A stretch of DNA of 64,000 nucleotides from assembly GCF_021130785.1 (NCBI RefSeq), contig NW_025777584.1, forward strand, positions 32,605-96,604, given 5' to 3'. The translations under genes and the position numbers were made by a program. The DNA comes from Homalodisca vitripennis (lineage: Eukaryota > Arthropoda > Insecta > Hemiptera > Cicadellidae). Below, in pieces: positions 34,988-46,050 of this stretch (positions are counted from its first letter, which is position 1; the number at the start of each line of letters is the position of its first letter). The notes below the pieces were generated by a model. The model had not been told where the DNA came from, did not search any database, and saw only the letters and a list, made by a program, of their open reading frames with translations.

Positions 34988-37104
34988 GATGTAGCTGAGA
35001 GAATCAATGATTCTCTAGCACTTAACTGCTCGAGCTTTGACATAGAAGAAGGGACGTATGATTTATGTGGCAGTAGTATGCTTCAAGAAGATATTGGTGA
35101 CATAATTTTACAGACCGACAACCCAGAAGAGGACATTTTTGAATTAATCACGAAAGGACATGAAGTTGCATAAGTTTTTTGGTAGTCCCAGAAAACCAAC
35201 AGGTAGGTGAAAACTTTGAGCTACTGGCAGATGAAGGAATTGAACCTGTAGCAGAAAATTTTGAGCTGGTCCCAGAAGACAAACAAGTCGCAGCAACCGT
35301 AATTAGTATACCGACAAATGAAGAAGAGTTGGTTGATAAAACCCCTGAAGAAACAATTGATAACCGACAGGAAAGTAAAAACACTAGGAAACAAAAAGCT
35401 AACCCTGCGTCTTGGGAGCGGAACATCCGAAAGAAAAATAGAATGAGTGGTAGGTCCTATGTAACACAAAAAGGAATAGTTATGCCAGATAAAAAATTTG
35501 CACTATTAGAAAATTGTACCTGTAGGTTCAAATGTTCAACAAAAATTTTCAGTAAATTGGCAGAAAGCATTATTTGAGGAGTACAGGGAGATTGCTGACA
35601 GTGAAAGGCAAAAAGTATTTCTTTCAAATTTGGAGAAGGAAACGCCTGTTCAGAGGCACAGGATAAGAAATGAAAACTCTGGTAGGAAAAAACACAAGTC
35701 TAGAGAGTATTATTTACCAGATGAGAAAAAAAATAAACATAGGGTTTGCTTTAAATTCTTCTGCTCTGTTTTCCAAATAAGTTTTCAAATAATTGATTTG
35801 GCATTAAAAAAATCATCATCAAGTGGAGTGTATGTCGGTTCTGATGGTAGGAAAGAAAGGTATGCACCAAACAAAACAAAACCAGAAGTAGTAAATCTTG
35901 TAAAAGAACACATAGACGGTTTCCCAAGGATGGAATCACATTACTGCAGGAAACACACTCAAAAACTGTATCTGTCTCCAGAACTAAACTTAGCAGAACT
36001 TTATATACTGTAATGTCAAGGATTGTACTGAGAAAAACTTAGAACCTGTTTCAGAATATAGTTATCATACAATATTTAGATCTTACGACCCCCCTCTCGC
36101 AACTTACGTCCCCAAAAAAGACCAGTGCACCAAATGCAACCATTATAACCGTGTTGAAGATAAAAGCCCATTTGAAGAAGCTTACCAAGTTCACTGTAGG
36201 AGAAAAAAGGAAGCAATGGATATGAAGAAAAAAAGACGGGAGATAAAGTTGATAATCAAATTACTGCAACTTTTGATTTACAAGCAGTTTTGTCTGTGCC
36301 TTATGCAGGTGATTGCCAAAATTTATTATAAGCGGAAATTGTCTGTTTACAACTTTACAATTTATGATTCAAATGGGGATGGTTTCTGTTATTTATGGGA
36401 CGAATGTAATGGAAATGAAGGGATCTTGTGAAATAGGCACTGGCCTATTATCATACATTAATGGCTTACCTGAGACTGTTACTCATCTTATTACATATTC
36501 GGGTACTTGTGGGGGACAGAACAGGAATCTATATATTGCAGTTGCAATGTTGTATGCAGTGAATAAAACCCACATCGATATGAAGTTCATGGAACCTGGG
36601 CACAGTTATCTGGAAGCCGATTCCATGCATGCAACAATTGAGCGTGCAAGAAAACACCAAAAAATATATACTACCAGAGAATTTTACTCTTGAATGTTAT
36701 AAATTGACTAAAATTAATTACAATACTAAATAGCATATACATTTTTACAAGTTTCATTAATTTACAAATATTACATATTTAAATACAATTATTTGTTTCA
36801 CCATTTTTTTTAGACAGTGACAAAAATTAACCCAAGATTTTTTGATAATATTACTAATGAACCATTTTATTTCCTATTTTAGCCTTACAAGTTGGAGATT
36901 GGGTGGTCGTCACATATGATAGTTAGTATACTTGAAGAAGGCATTACTATCAATGCTATGCAGCCAAGTGGGCCTGGGGGATGGAAATGGCCAGCGAAAC
37001 CCGATATCCACACCTACCCGAACCAGGATTTAGTAAAAAGAATTAATCCTCCACTGCCAAGTGGAAACAGGGCTTCGCAGTTTGTATTTACAGACACAAT
37101 TTAA
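34988..37104 (+). pseudogene. DUF7869-like gene (second family), frameshifted
   Basis: An exon starting near 34989 (DVAERINDSLALNCSSF) leads to an acidic region (35179-35380). Then come SWERNIRKKNRMSGRSYVTQ (about 35410), CTCRFKC, FPRMESHYCRKHTQKLYLSP (about 35930), CTKCNHYNR (about 36125), TFDLQAVLSVPYAGD (about 36265), YYKRKLSVYNFTIYD, LWDECNGNEGS, TCGGQNRNLYI (about 36510) and EPGHSYLEADSMHATIE (about 36600). The last exon, 36883-37104, gives LQVGDWVVVTYD and GWKWPAKPDI. The family is common in insects and cnidarians, probably transposase-derived. In YSGTCGG a Gly stands where many copies have Asp. Several breaks, some in homopolymers, some not. Confidence 0.7.
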
Positions 37105-37615
37105 ACAGTATTATTAGAACTGAATTATACAAATATATAAATAAATACCAACTTGCTTTGCAACTAACCACTTTGAATTTTTCTTTCTTTGCCCTAAAGA
37201 ATGTCAGTCCCCTGGCATACGTGTCAGTCCCCTGGAGGAATAATTTTTAATAATTGGTTAAAATGGTTAAACTATATGAAACTGTACGACTTCACTAGTT
37301 TTTATACCATTTATAATGTATTTAATCATAACATTTAAAAAAATAATTTTTTTTATAACTTTATTTTTTCAAAATATGAAAAGCGAAAAGATGCACTTTT
37401 TGTAGAATCACCCATCTATATTAACCATTTTTGGTAAGAAAGTTAAGAATATAGAGAATACTAAATTGACAGTAGTAGATCAGAAAACAAGTAAGAAGTG
37501 ATTATACCATAGTTAGAGTGTTATTTCTTTCTTCTGTCTTAACCATATTTTTGGGGGAAAAGTTATAAAAATAAAACCTAAATTATAGTATTTTTTAATT
37601 TTTTTTTCAGATTAG
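37105..37615. other. AT-rich gap with short direct repeats
   Basis: No coding sequence. The word GTCAGTCCCCTGG occurs twice at 37202-37234, and TTAACCAT-TTTTGG-like words recur near 37420 and 37540. These may be subterminal repeats of the preceding element, but no inverted partner was found on the left. Confidence 0.45.
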
Positions 37616-37641
37616 TTTCGTTCAAGTCTCAACATACCACA

Positions 37642-38082
37642 ATGGCTAAGAGACCATACTCCAGTTTAACCGGTGATGAACAGGCAATGGAAGTTGATGA
37701 ATTACCCTCAAGAATGACTAAGCGGAGACGTCTCGAAGTCGTTACTACTCGCGTTGATGAGTTTGTTGAGATAAAAACCGCTTTCAAGGGAATACTTAAA
37801 ACATTTTTCCTGAAAAATAGTGATTTAAATTTACTGAGTGTTTGTGATTTCTTAAAAAATCATGAGGACAAAATTAAACTTTTAATTAATAAGAGACACA
37901 AATCAAAACAACTGCAACGAAAAACTACCAAAAAAAAAAAAAAAATCTAGAACAGTTTCAACCTCTTCGTCTTCTTCGTCAGACTCATCTTCCTGTAGTG
38001 AAGACACAGAATCAGACTTTGATAGTCTTTTTAGAAACAGATCTTTAAGAAAGGGACCTATAGTCTTAAGCCAACAGTTTTA
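37642..38082 (+). CDS. N-terminal part of polymerase B-like gene, or a sister small gene
   Basis: After an acceptor at 37602-37610, the frame starts MAKRPYSSLTGDEQAMEVDE with a KRRR signal, then LLSVCDFLKNHEDKIKLL, a Lys-rich run and, past an A16 run that breaks the frame (37930-37945), a Ser/Asp-rich tail ending LRKGPIVLSQQF at 38082. The block NSDLNLLSVCDFLKNHEDK is repeated with identical DNA at 40871-40933, where it leads into the polymerase-like gene. So this is either the true 5' end of that gene or a related gene with another C-terminus. Confidence 0.5.
37816..37878 (+). repeat. 63-bp direct repeat, copy 1
   Basis: Identical over 63 bp to 40871-40933, with weaker similarity for about 15 bp more. 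The two copies bracket pB3. It encodes NSDLNLLSVCDFLKNHEDK. Confidence 0.9.
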
Positions 38083-38109
38083 GTGCTTAAAAAATAAGAA
38101 AAGGTTTAA

Positions 38110-40860
38110 CCCTTTGGCTGTTTCACAACGATATATCGTTGTTGGTAGTTTTTCTGAAAACTGTTTCAGAACGATATATCGTTGTTTCGCAATCAATTTG
38201 TTTTAATGTACTTTTTTTTTAAATAAACCAGCGTAACTATATATCAATCAGTAGAAGAATACATGCTATACAAGAAAATAAGTGTTTATGATATTTTTAC
38301 ATACATCCGCTGTAATGAATCCAAGACCATTGCCGCGATTCGAGTGGCCTTGGCAGGCGGGCGGGCTTGCACTGGCAGTGCCAACACGAATCGCTCGCTT
38401 GGTGCCTTTTGTTGTTTTCGCGGCTGCCTGTCTGTTCTTTTGAGGTTATTGTGCGCTGTTTACATTATCTCTGTGAAGTGTTATAATAATGAGTGGAAAA
38501 CGATCAAAATCTCCTGTTAGTGAGAATACTCTGATACACATTGTTCAATGTGCTGGTTTGAATTTCCGAAGTGACAGTGACTCCGAACATTCTTCTAATG
38601 TAGATAGCAGTGATTCTGATCAACAATTTAGCAATGATTTCATAGATGACACGGACGAGGATCCTAGTTATGATCCTTATCAACCATCAACCTCAAACAG
38701 GACTTCAACGAGGTAACATACAATTACCAATTAGCAGCCGTAACCAGCTTGATGTGTCATCATCTGACTCTGAGGTAGATGAAACTCCGCCTAGGCATAG
38801 GCCAAATCTATCAGTTCCGAAGCGTCGTAGGCGTTGTACAGTTAGTTTGGAAAGAACTGGGGCTAGTCAAAATGTCCCACAAAACGATACAACTGATAAT
38901 CAAAATATTCCACAAAATGATCCAGCTGACGATGATGATAGTAGTTGGGACGAAGTAGAGGAAGGCAATGATCCACCTTACAATCACCAATTTACATTTT
39001 TCTGAAGTAAGTGGACCTAAACACTGCCCTCCACAAAACTCGAAACCTATAGAGTACATAAAAATGTTTTTTACAACTGCTATTTTGAATGTTTTTGTTA
39101 CTGAGACAAACAGGTATGCTAGGAACTACATTGCTGACAATGAGCAGACCTTATCGCCTTTAAGTCGAGTCAGAAAGTGGGTAGATGTTACCCTAGCTGA
39201 GATGAAAGCTTTTTTGGCAATCATACTGAACATGGGCATGATCAACAAGCCTAGTATTGCCAGCTATTGGGATACCCATTTCACACAAACCACTCCATTT
39301 TTTGGCAAAGTGATGACTTCAAATAGATTCATTTTGGTATTAAAATTTTTCCACATTGTAGATGTCACTAAACTAGTCCCTCACGGAAATCCTGGGTATG
39401 ACCCTTGTGGTAGGTTTCAACCTATAATCGACCATGCAAACCGGCTGTTCAAGCTTCATTACAAGCCAACTAAAGCCCTATCTGTAGATGAGTCTTTGGT
39501 GGGAACTAAAAAACGAATTGGACTTACTCAGTACCTGCCCAAAAAAAAAACACCACAAGTGGGGGTATTAAATTGTGGGTCCTTTGCGATTCAATAACAC
39601 GCTACTGTGTATCTTTTTACTGTTATAAAGGAGCTCAAAGATCAGAAGAAAATGAAAGAGTTGTTGAGACGGATTTGGGAGGCACAGTTGTACTGACCTT
39701 GCTAAGAATGGCAAATTGTTTGGGAAAAGGGCACCATATGTTTCTTGACAACTTTTTTACTTCAATTGCACTTGCTAGAACTTTGTACAGTCACCAAACT
39801 TTTGTTACTGGAACTATTAGGAAAGACAGGAAAGGTATACCTAAACAGTTATTGGGAAAGTATGCTGTTGGTCAAAAGACCCAACGTAAGGAAAGGCCCA
39901 ATGCTCATTATGGCGCATAGGGAAAAAAAGAGCAACTCCTCTCAATTTTTAATCCTATCAACTGACTGCCAGGCTGCTTCTGAGGCATACTCTATTAGAA
40001 GAAGTGGTCGTCTCCTTATATAGACTAAAACTAAAATTGCCCATCAATACAACCGTGGTATGGGTGGTATCGATTCCACTGACCAAATGTTGTATGTATA
40101 TGTGGATGAACGTAGAACTATGAAGCACGCAAAAAAGGTTATATTTAATGTTTTTGGCCGCATGGTGCTAAACGCATTCATCCTATACAAATTGGATACC
40201 ACCGAACGGCGGCTACGTAGAGATGATTTCATGAAGGAAATTGTGGGAGAACTTGCCTCAGAATGGATGGCTGTCAAATCTGTACTCCATAATCTTCAAG
40301 GCGGTGGAGATGGCCCTTCAGCTAATTTTGGACTTAGGAAGCTCCCAGAGAAGAAGGAAAAAATCTGTAGAATGTGTTTAGGTGACAACCATCCTGAAGG
40401 AAAAAACGTAGATCGCGCACAGTGTGTGTAAAGTGCGGGCAGGGCGTTCACGCGGAATGCCTCGTCAAGCATGTGTGTCAGTAAAAAGTAAAAAAGTGTA
40501 AATAATGTAAATAGTGTGAAACATTTGTTTGTCCTTTAAAAATTAGCTTTCTATAAATTAATATAATGAGCTTTTGTACACTTGCAGTAATGTACTTTAT
40601 TTATTATTGACAAAGAGACTTTATAAGTAGCTGGTGAAAATTGCATCAAACTCATGTAAGTAACTATTTACTTATTTTTACTACAACTTGAACAGTTTTT
40701 ATCCAAATTACTTAAGATTTTCACGGTCTATTCATAATTAAATGTACTTTTAGGATATTATACTGTCAATTCACCCTCCTTCAAACAAATATATGTTTTA
40801 TAGTTCCAAACTAAAAAAATAAAATTAAAAAATAAAAAATAACACATATTTTAAAAAATC
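38110..40860 (+). mobile_element. piggyBac element pB3, right end lost
   Basis: TTAA (38106-38109) is followed by CCCTTTGGCTGTTTCACAAC and two copies of CTGTTTCA(C/G)AACGATATATCGTTG, each with the perfect 14-bp palindrome AACGATATATCGTT (about 38128-38143 and 38168-38184). One transposase gene follows. No inverted CAAAGGG-TTAA end was found on the right; sequence passes into the second copy of a 63-bp polymerase-gene block at 40871, so the right end was probably deleted in a rearrangement. Confidence 0.75.
38489..40484 (+). pseudogene. piggyBac transposase (pB3), frameshifted
   Basis: Starts MSGKRSKSPVSENTLIHIVQ. Acidic N-terminus, then the VSGPKHCPPQNSKPIEYIKMFF segment (about 39005) shared with pB4 and pB5. 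DDD core: KALSVDESLVGTKK (about 39475), HHMFLDNFFTS (about 39735) and GGIDSTDQMLYVYVD (about 40062). Cys-rich C-terminus CRMCLGDNHPEG...CVKCGQGVHAECLVKHVC ends at 40484. Breaks occur near 38700, 39000, 39545-39570 (A and G runs), 39880, 40020 and 40400. Several are homopolymers, but 40020 (TAG) looks like a real stop. Confidence 0.88.
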
Positions 40861-40870
40861 TATTGAATTT

Positions 40871-40933
40871 AATAGTGATTTAAATTTACTGAGTGTTTGT
40901 GATTTCTTAAAAAATCATGAGGACAAAATTAAA
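40871..40933 (+). repeat. 63-bp direct repeat, copy 2
   Basis: Second copy of the block at 37816-37878. Upstream of it the sequence is unrelated AT-rich DNA instead of the MAKRPYSSL coding sequence. Downstream it enters the polymerase B-like gene. Confidence 0.9.
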
Positions 40934-41603
40934 ACGTTTAATTGATAGTGTTTTAGCTGAAAGTGATGCCATCAAGTTTAATATTGTGCTCGAGTGTACT
41001 TATGTAAAACCTCTTAGCGAGGAGGTACAACCTCGCGCATTTAAAACCAAAAACAAAAAAGTTTAAGTAACACATCTATTTTCAGGGTTGTACAAAAATT
41101 GTTTAGAAAACTTTGTAAAGAAGAAAGTGAACAATTGAGCAAAGGGAGTGGGTGGACTCTTTTACATATAGATGGTATTTTAATTCGATTCAGTAGATAC
41201 AGACCTCTTGGAGGTAGCACTTTCATACCTTTACCCAAAAAAATAACGGTTAAAAAATGCAGTAATCAATCCAATGAACTTGTATGACAACAAGTGCTTT
41301 AAGTGGGCGATTTTATGTCACTATGTTAAGGGTTTCCACAGGGAACGTGTAGATAAGAGATATTTTGGTCTACAAAATAAATTTAATTTTGCTGGTATTC
41401 AGTTTCCAAACACCTCTAAATGAAGTCAGTAAATTTGAAAAAAATAATCCAAATATTAGTGTAAACGTGTATGGCCTTAACAAGAATGATGAAGTGTTTC
41501 CACTGAAAGTGGTTAAGACTGAAAAGAAAGAATACATCGATTTGTTGTTATTTTCCAACAATTTAGGGATAAGCCACTATTGTTATATTAGTAATTTTTC
41601 TAG
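40871..41603 (+). pseudogene. Polinton-type DNA polymerase B-like gene, piece 1
   Basis: It begins in the 63-bp duplicated block, then LIDSVLAESDAIKFNIVLEC, FRKLCKEESEQLSKGSG, KCFKWAILCHYVKGFHRER (about 41305-41350), NFAGIQFP, VSKFEKNNPNISVNVYGLN (about 41430) and SHYCYISNF, up to CTAG at 41600. The NKCFKWA / FEKNN.ISVNVYG / HYC.I.N.SRL pattern is the region upstream of the exonuclease in Polinton/Maverick-like PolB proteins. Several one-base breaks (near 41065, 41265 and 41400). It continues at 46051 past pB4. Confidence 0.7.
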
Positions 41604-42021
41604 CCCTTTGAGTGCCAACGGCCGAGTAATCCGCCGTCCCATATCTGAGCGAGAAATGCCAACGGCCGAGTAATCCGCCGTTCCGCATCTGAGCGAGAAG
41701 TGCCAACGGCCGAGTAATCCGCCGTCCGCAATTTGATTTTTGTTTGTTATTAAAATGACATTTACCACTATTGATTCTTATATCATAATATTCTGTATTT
41801 CATTGTCTTCAATTAAAAAAAATGTTATAGCGTATACATGTACGCATAACGTCGACAGGTTAATGTTTTCATAGTTCGTTTGTCTGCCGCTAGACCAACT
41901 GGTCACCTGACGGCACTGTATTGTTTACGTTCGTGCAGTCCGCACGTGGTGTTGTGGTTATGTTGTATTAGTGGTACAATAGTGGCATTTATCTTTACTT
42001 TGTGATTGTGTATTGAATACA

Positions 42022-45000
42022 ATGAAGAGAGCAGCGTCCCCCTTGAGTGACAATGCAGTAGATAGAGTCTTAAGGCGCGTTTCCACTGAGGCAACAATAT
42101 GCGTCATGTAGCATGCTACAAGTGTCGTTCTGTTGCTATATGTGTACCGTGCGTCTTCATACTTTGTTGCAAGTAGTTTGTTGCCCAATAATATGTCGCC
42201 AGTTGTCACTTGCTACTTGTCGCCGTTACTTGTAGCAAGACCCAGAACATTTCAAGTCGTGCAACATTTTTCTGTAGTAGTGTGCGTCATGTCTTCAGAA
42301 GCAGTGATAGCTGCTGCTTATTTGATCCTCGCAAATGGCAGAAGAAGAAATAGGAAGAAGCCTAGGTGGTGGATCAGAGATTTATTTGTTAAAAGCGGTT
42401 ACAATCGCAAGGAATTTTTTAAAAACTCCTTTCAAACGATGATAGTTTGTTTAAAAATTTCACACGTATGAATAGGCAGGATTTTGACTACTTAATCGAA
42501 AAGGTCACTCCTTTGGTGAAAAAAGCAGACACCAACTGTCGGGATGCGATACCGGTTCAAATGCGAGTATTGTTGACTTTACGGTACCTAGCTACTGGTG
42601 ATAGTTATGCATCTCTTATGTATCTCTTCAGAATTTCAATCCCAAGTATTTGTCGCATAAATTATTAAGATAATACAATTTTATTATATATAAACATTAT
42701 TATGTAACAAATAATTAGTTGATGATATCGGGAACATAGTGACGTAAATTCAATCAAAGTTTATAGAAATTAAAATGTCACATAATGTATAAAAAAATAA
42801 CAAGGTGTAAAAAAATTAGGTTTAAATATTTAAAGGTGGAATATGAACTCTATTGTTATGAAAAATACCCAAATAATTTAAAAAAATATATACTTGTTAA
42901 ATCACTATTGACCTACAAATGTACGTGTATGTAAAGACACTCTGTTCCTAATCCTAAATTTAATTAACTTACCTCAGAGTCTCTGCTGTTGAAAATGTTT
43001 CTCTTGGGATGTCAACATCTAACAAAAATGTCAGGAGATTGTACCCAAACCATTTCTCTTTTTCGGAGATGAGCCACTCTTCGGTTTAGTGATTCTTTTA
43101 TGTTCCCGATGAAAAGCAGATCTCAATTTTTTTACTTTCTTTTTTAAATCAGTAACTGAACAGTTGTAGTTGATAGCTAGTTGTTTTAATTTGTCACATT
43201 TAATATTTCTATCTTTATAAAACACACTTCTGTTGTCCCATAGCTCTGGTGTATTATGGTAGTCTTCAATAAATAATGTAGTTTTTTGATTACTCCACTC
43301 CATGTCGCCCGTCTACTGCCACACTCATCCACCTCTGCCTGGATAATGGCAACAGCGTGCGACACACTGTATTTTTGTAGCACAGTGTGGCATTCGTCTA
43401 GCGACACGTCGCAACAAGTAGTATGCGTCAGTGCCGCATGCTACATGTCGCAGCGTGTTGCCTGACTTGAAATACACCGTGCTACATGCGACAGTGCCGC
43501 ATGCCACATGTCGCCTACAAGTTGCCTCAGTGGAAACGCGCCTTTAGACGAGGATTATTTGAGTGACAGTTTTGTTACGGACGTGGACATTCCTAGTGAC
43601 AATAACGGAAATAATTCAAGTGAGTCGAGTAGTGTAGTTGATGATACAGATTCCGATCCGGATTATTCACCAACTGTAAATGCACCATCTACCTCAGGTA
43701 GGCCTAGGTTATTTCCTAACCTGCCACGTACACCAAACGTAGGCCATTCCACTGATGACAGCAGTTCAGATGAAGATGTTGATGTCACTAGGCCTAGAGG
43801 TCGTCCTAGGCTAGACGCTAATGCACTTAGGACAGGTGATAATGATTCTAGTGGTAATGAATCTGACTGGAATGAAACATTTGATGATCAGGACACTGGC
43901 TTTGCTCATCAATTTAGTTTTCAAGAGTTGACTGGCCCCAAACACTGTCCTCCAAAAAACTCAAGCCCAATTGCTTACTTCAGTTTGTTTTTTACTACAA
44001 CTCTACTGGAAATGTTTGTTACATATACAAAACAAATATGCAGAGGATTACTTACATAAAAATAGAGACCGTTTGAAACAAAACAGTCGTGCCAAGAAAT
44101 GGAAACCAGTAAACACTCGCTGAAATGAAAAGCGTTCATAGCAGTTCTCATAAATATGGGAATCAAACCTCAACCAACCATTTACAGTTATTGGTGGAAA
44201 TATTCTAGCCAGTACATCCCCTGGTTCCCTAGAATGTTCACAAGGAAACAGATTTCAGGCCATCCTGCAGTTTTTTCACATGCTGGACTGCTCTAACTTA
44301 CCAAAATCAGGTGATCCCAACTATGACCCTTGTGCCCGTTTCAATCCCCTGGTAGATCATGTTAATCGCTTATTCAAGCATTATTTTGTCCCTGGTCAAA
44401 AATTATCAGTGGATGAAAGTATGATTAGCACTAAATCCAACTCACAACTGAAACAATACCTGCCAAAAAAGCATCACAGGTGGGGTATAAAACTGTGGAT
44501 GTTGTGTGACTCGGTCACACACTATTGCATAAATTTTTTTGTATATAGAGGTGCTAGAGGATCTGATAAGGATGAAATAAAAGCAAATGGTTTGGGGCAT
44601 ACTGTAGTAGTCAAGCTTATGCAAATGGGCAACCTTTTAAATAAAGGTTACCACATATTTGTGGATAACTTTTTTACATCTATAAAACTTGCCAAATATT
44701 TATATGCTCAATGTACCTTCCTAACAGGCACCATTAGGAAAAAGAGAAAAGGAATACCTGATAGTTTGAAGAGGAAGTTCAATGTGGGTGAGAAAAAGTA
44801 TCTTAGAAAGGAACAAATCCTTCTTCTTGGGTACAGGGAGAAAAAGTCCCAAAAAGACCAAGTCCTATTGCTTTCAACGGATTCTGTTGCAGGTAGTGAG
44901 CGTAGAACAAAGAGGAGAGGTCAGAGGTTATCAATAACTAGTAAACCTAAAGTGATCAGAGCCTACAATGATTTTATGGGAGGTGTTGATGGATCTGATC

Positions 45001-45439
45001 AAATGTTGTATCAATACCTTGATGACCGCAGAGCTCTTAAATACTGGAAAAAAGTAGTGTTTAATATTTTTGGACGCATGATTTTAAATTCTTATCTTCT
45101 GTACAAACTAAATACAGACAAGCCAGTGAACAGACCCATGTATACTGTTTTATTAGTTGAAGAATTGAGCAGAGAATGGCTGCAGTTAAATGAAAATAGA
45201 CCAGTGTTATTCGGAACACCAGCAGATAATTCATCTCATGATGAAGTTCAAGGCAGAGCTTCCAATGAGTTTTTTTGAAAAACTACCTGTAAAAAAATGG
45301 CAAGCAGTTGGAAAGGAATTGATGTGTGTGCAGTAAAGTTAGTACACAGGTTGGTGGTAAAAGGAAAAGATCCTCTTACATCTGCCGAAAGTGTAAAAGG
45401 GCAGTACACACATTCTGCTTCCCGAAACATAATTGTTAG
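42022..45439 (+). CDS. piggyBac transposase (pB4), split by H5
   Basis: Starts MKRAASPLSDNAVDRVL at 42022. H5 enters at the TTA codon; the frame resumes DEDYLSDSFVTDVD at 43547. Core: ELTGPKHCPPKNSSPIAYF (about 43930), QKLSVDESMISTKSN (about 44400), YHIFVDNFFTSIKLAK (about 44660) and MGGVDGSDQMLYQYLDD (about 44980). The C-terminal zinc-binding end CRKCKRAVHTFCFPKHNC stops at 45439. Breaks near 44036 (A run), 44115, 44170-44230 and 45270-45360. The uninterrupted stretch 44280-45278 holds all three catalytic aspartates. Closest relatives here: pB3 and pB5. Confidence 0.88.
42289..42668 (+). pseudogene. Harbinger transposase N-terminal remnant (H5)
   Basis: Starts MSSEAVIAAAYLILANGRRR. After a frame break near 42430-42440 it gives FKNFTRMNRQDFDYLIEKVTP, KKADTNCRDAIPVQMRVLLT, then LRYLATGDSYASLMYLFRIS (helix-turn-helix-like). 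The sequence is contiguous across the LTLR|Y position where H1, H2 and H4 have an intron. Catalytic residues are absent, so it cannot cut DNA; a DNA-binding remnant is possible. Confidence 0.75.
42975..43303 (-). pseudogene. MADF domain remnant (H5)
   Basis: Minus strand. Starts MEWSNQKTTLFIEDYHNTPEL at 43303, then NRSVFYKDRNIKCDKLKQLA, DLKKKVKKLRSAFHREHKR and, after a one-base break near 43050, the W-F-LL-FLLD end of MADF up to a donor near 42975. An intact MADF is about 85 residues, so nearly the whole domain is present. The BESS exon is deleted. Confidence 0.75.
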
Positions 45440-46010
45440 GTACATGCCCAAGCGGACATTTTGTATATATGTAATTATTTCATTTTATAAAAAGTGATTT
45501 GGTTCTTTTTTGTTTTATTAAAAACATATTATTTAAGTTATTTTGCAACTGGAAGCTTGAATTTAATTGTTACACCATAGAAACAAAATGTTTTAAAAAA
45601 GTACTGTATCGCATTTTTTTTAAAGTGATGTAAATATGTTATTTGTGGATCAAATGTAATAAAACTTGGACAGTGTGTGCACAACCATAGGAGCATCACT
45701 AGAAACAAATGAAAATTGGCCTACAGATTTTTTTTGGATCTGATATCTACCTTCAACTTAGAAAAAAACAAAAATTTCATGTAACTAGATATACATATAC
45801 TAAAAAAATATATATTTTTGTAATGCATGACCTTATATTTTGTGTTTGAATATTCAAATATAGTGTATTATGAACTGTTTTAAAAAAAGTTTCACAAAGA
45901 TCCGTTCATAAATAAGAGAGCTGTAAACGTTTTCCTAAACTTCTACATTTTTGACAAATATGCCCTGGCATTTCTTGCATATCCAATAGTATAGAGGCCT
46001 GGCACTTTTC
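45440..46010. other. pB4 3' UTR and right subterminal region
   Basis: AT-rich, no gene. Near the right end, inverted, come AATGCCAGGGCA, AAAGTGCCAGGCC and GAGTGCCGGGC (45963-46046), three divergent copies of the GTGCC unit, matching the three on the left. Confidence 0.6.
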
Positions 46011-46050
46011 GCATGCAACATCAAAATAAGCCCGGCACTCAAAGGGCTAG

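Larger units (their letters stand above)
42073..43543 (+). mobile_element. PIF/Harbinger element H5, internally deleted
   Basis: TIRs start AGGCGCGTTTCCACTGAGGC at 42073 and inverted at 43543. TTA flanks both sides (42070-42072, 43544-43546). At 1,471 bp it is less than half the size of H1-H4. It keeps the N-terminal transposase part on the plus strand and the MADF exon on the minus strand; the DDE core and BESS region are gone. It broke the pB4 transposase near codon 17, and removing it with one TTA restores that frame. Confidence 0.93.
41604..46046 (+). mobile_element. piggyBac element pB4, flanked by CTAG (contains H5)
   Basis: The left end CCCTTTGAGTGCCAACGGCC starts at 41604; the right end, inverted, is CCCTTTGAGTGCCGGGC at 46046. 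The TIR is 13 perfect bp. The flanks are CTAG on both sides (41600-41603 and 46047-46050), not TTAA. Removing the element and one CTAG rejoins the polymerase B-like frame at ISNF-S-RLVRTQ. The left end has three tandem copies of (T)GCCAACGGCCGAGTAATCCG. Without H5 it is about 2.97 kb, close to pB5. The transposase is of ordinary piggyBac type. Confidence 0.92.

Noticed and set aside
41604..41730. Three direct repeats that resemble a short CRISPR-like array
   Set aside because: They are piggyBac subterminal repeats: they start at the element end, are palindromic, and have matching copies at the other end.
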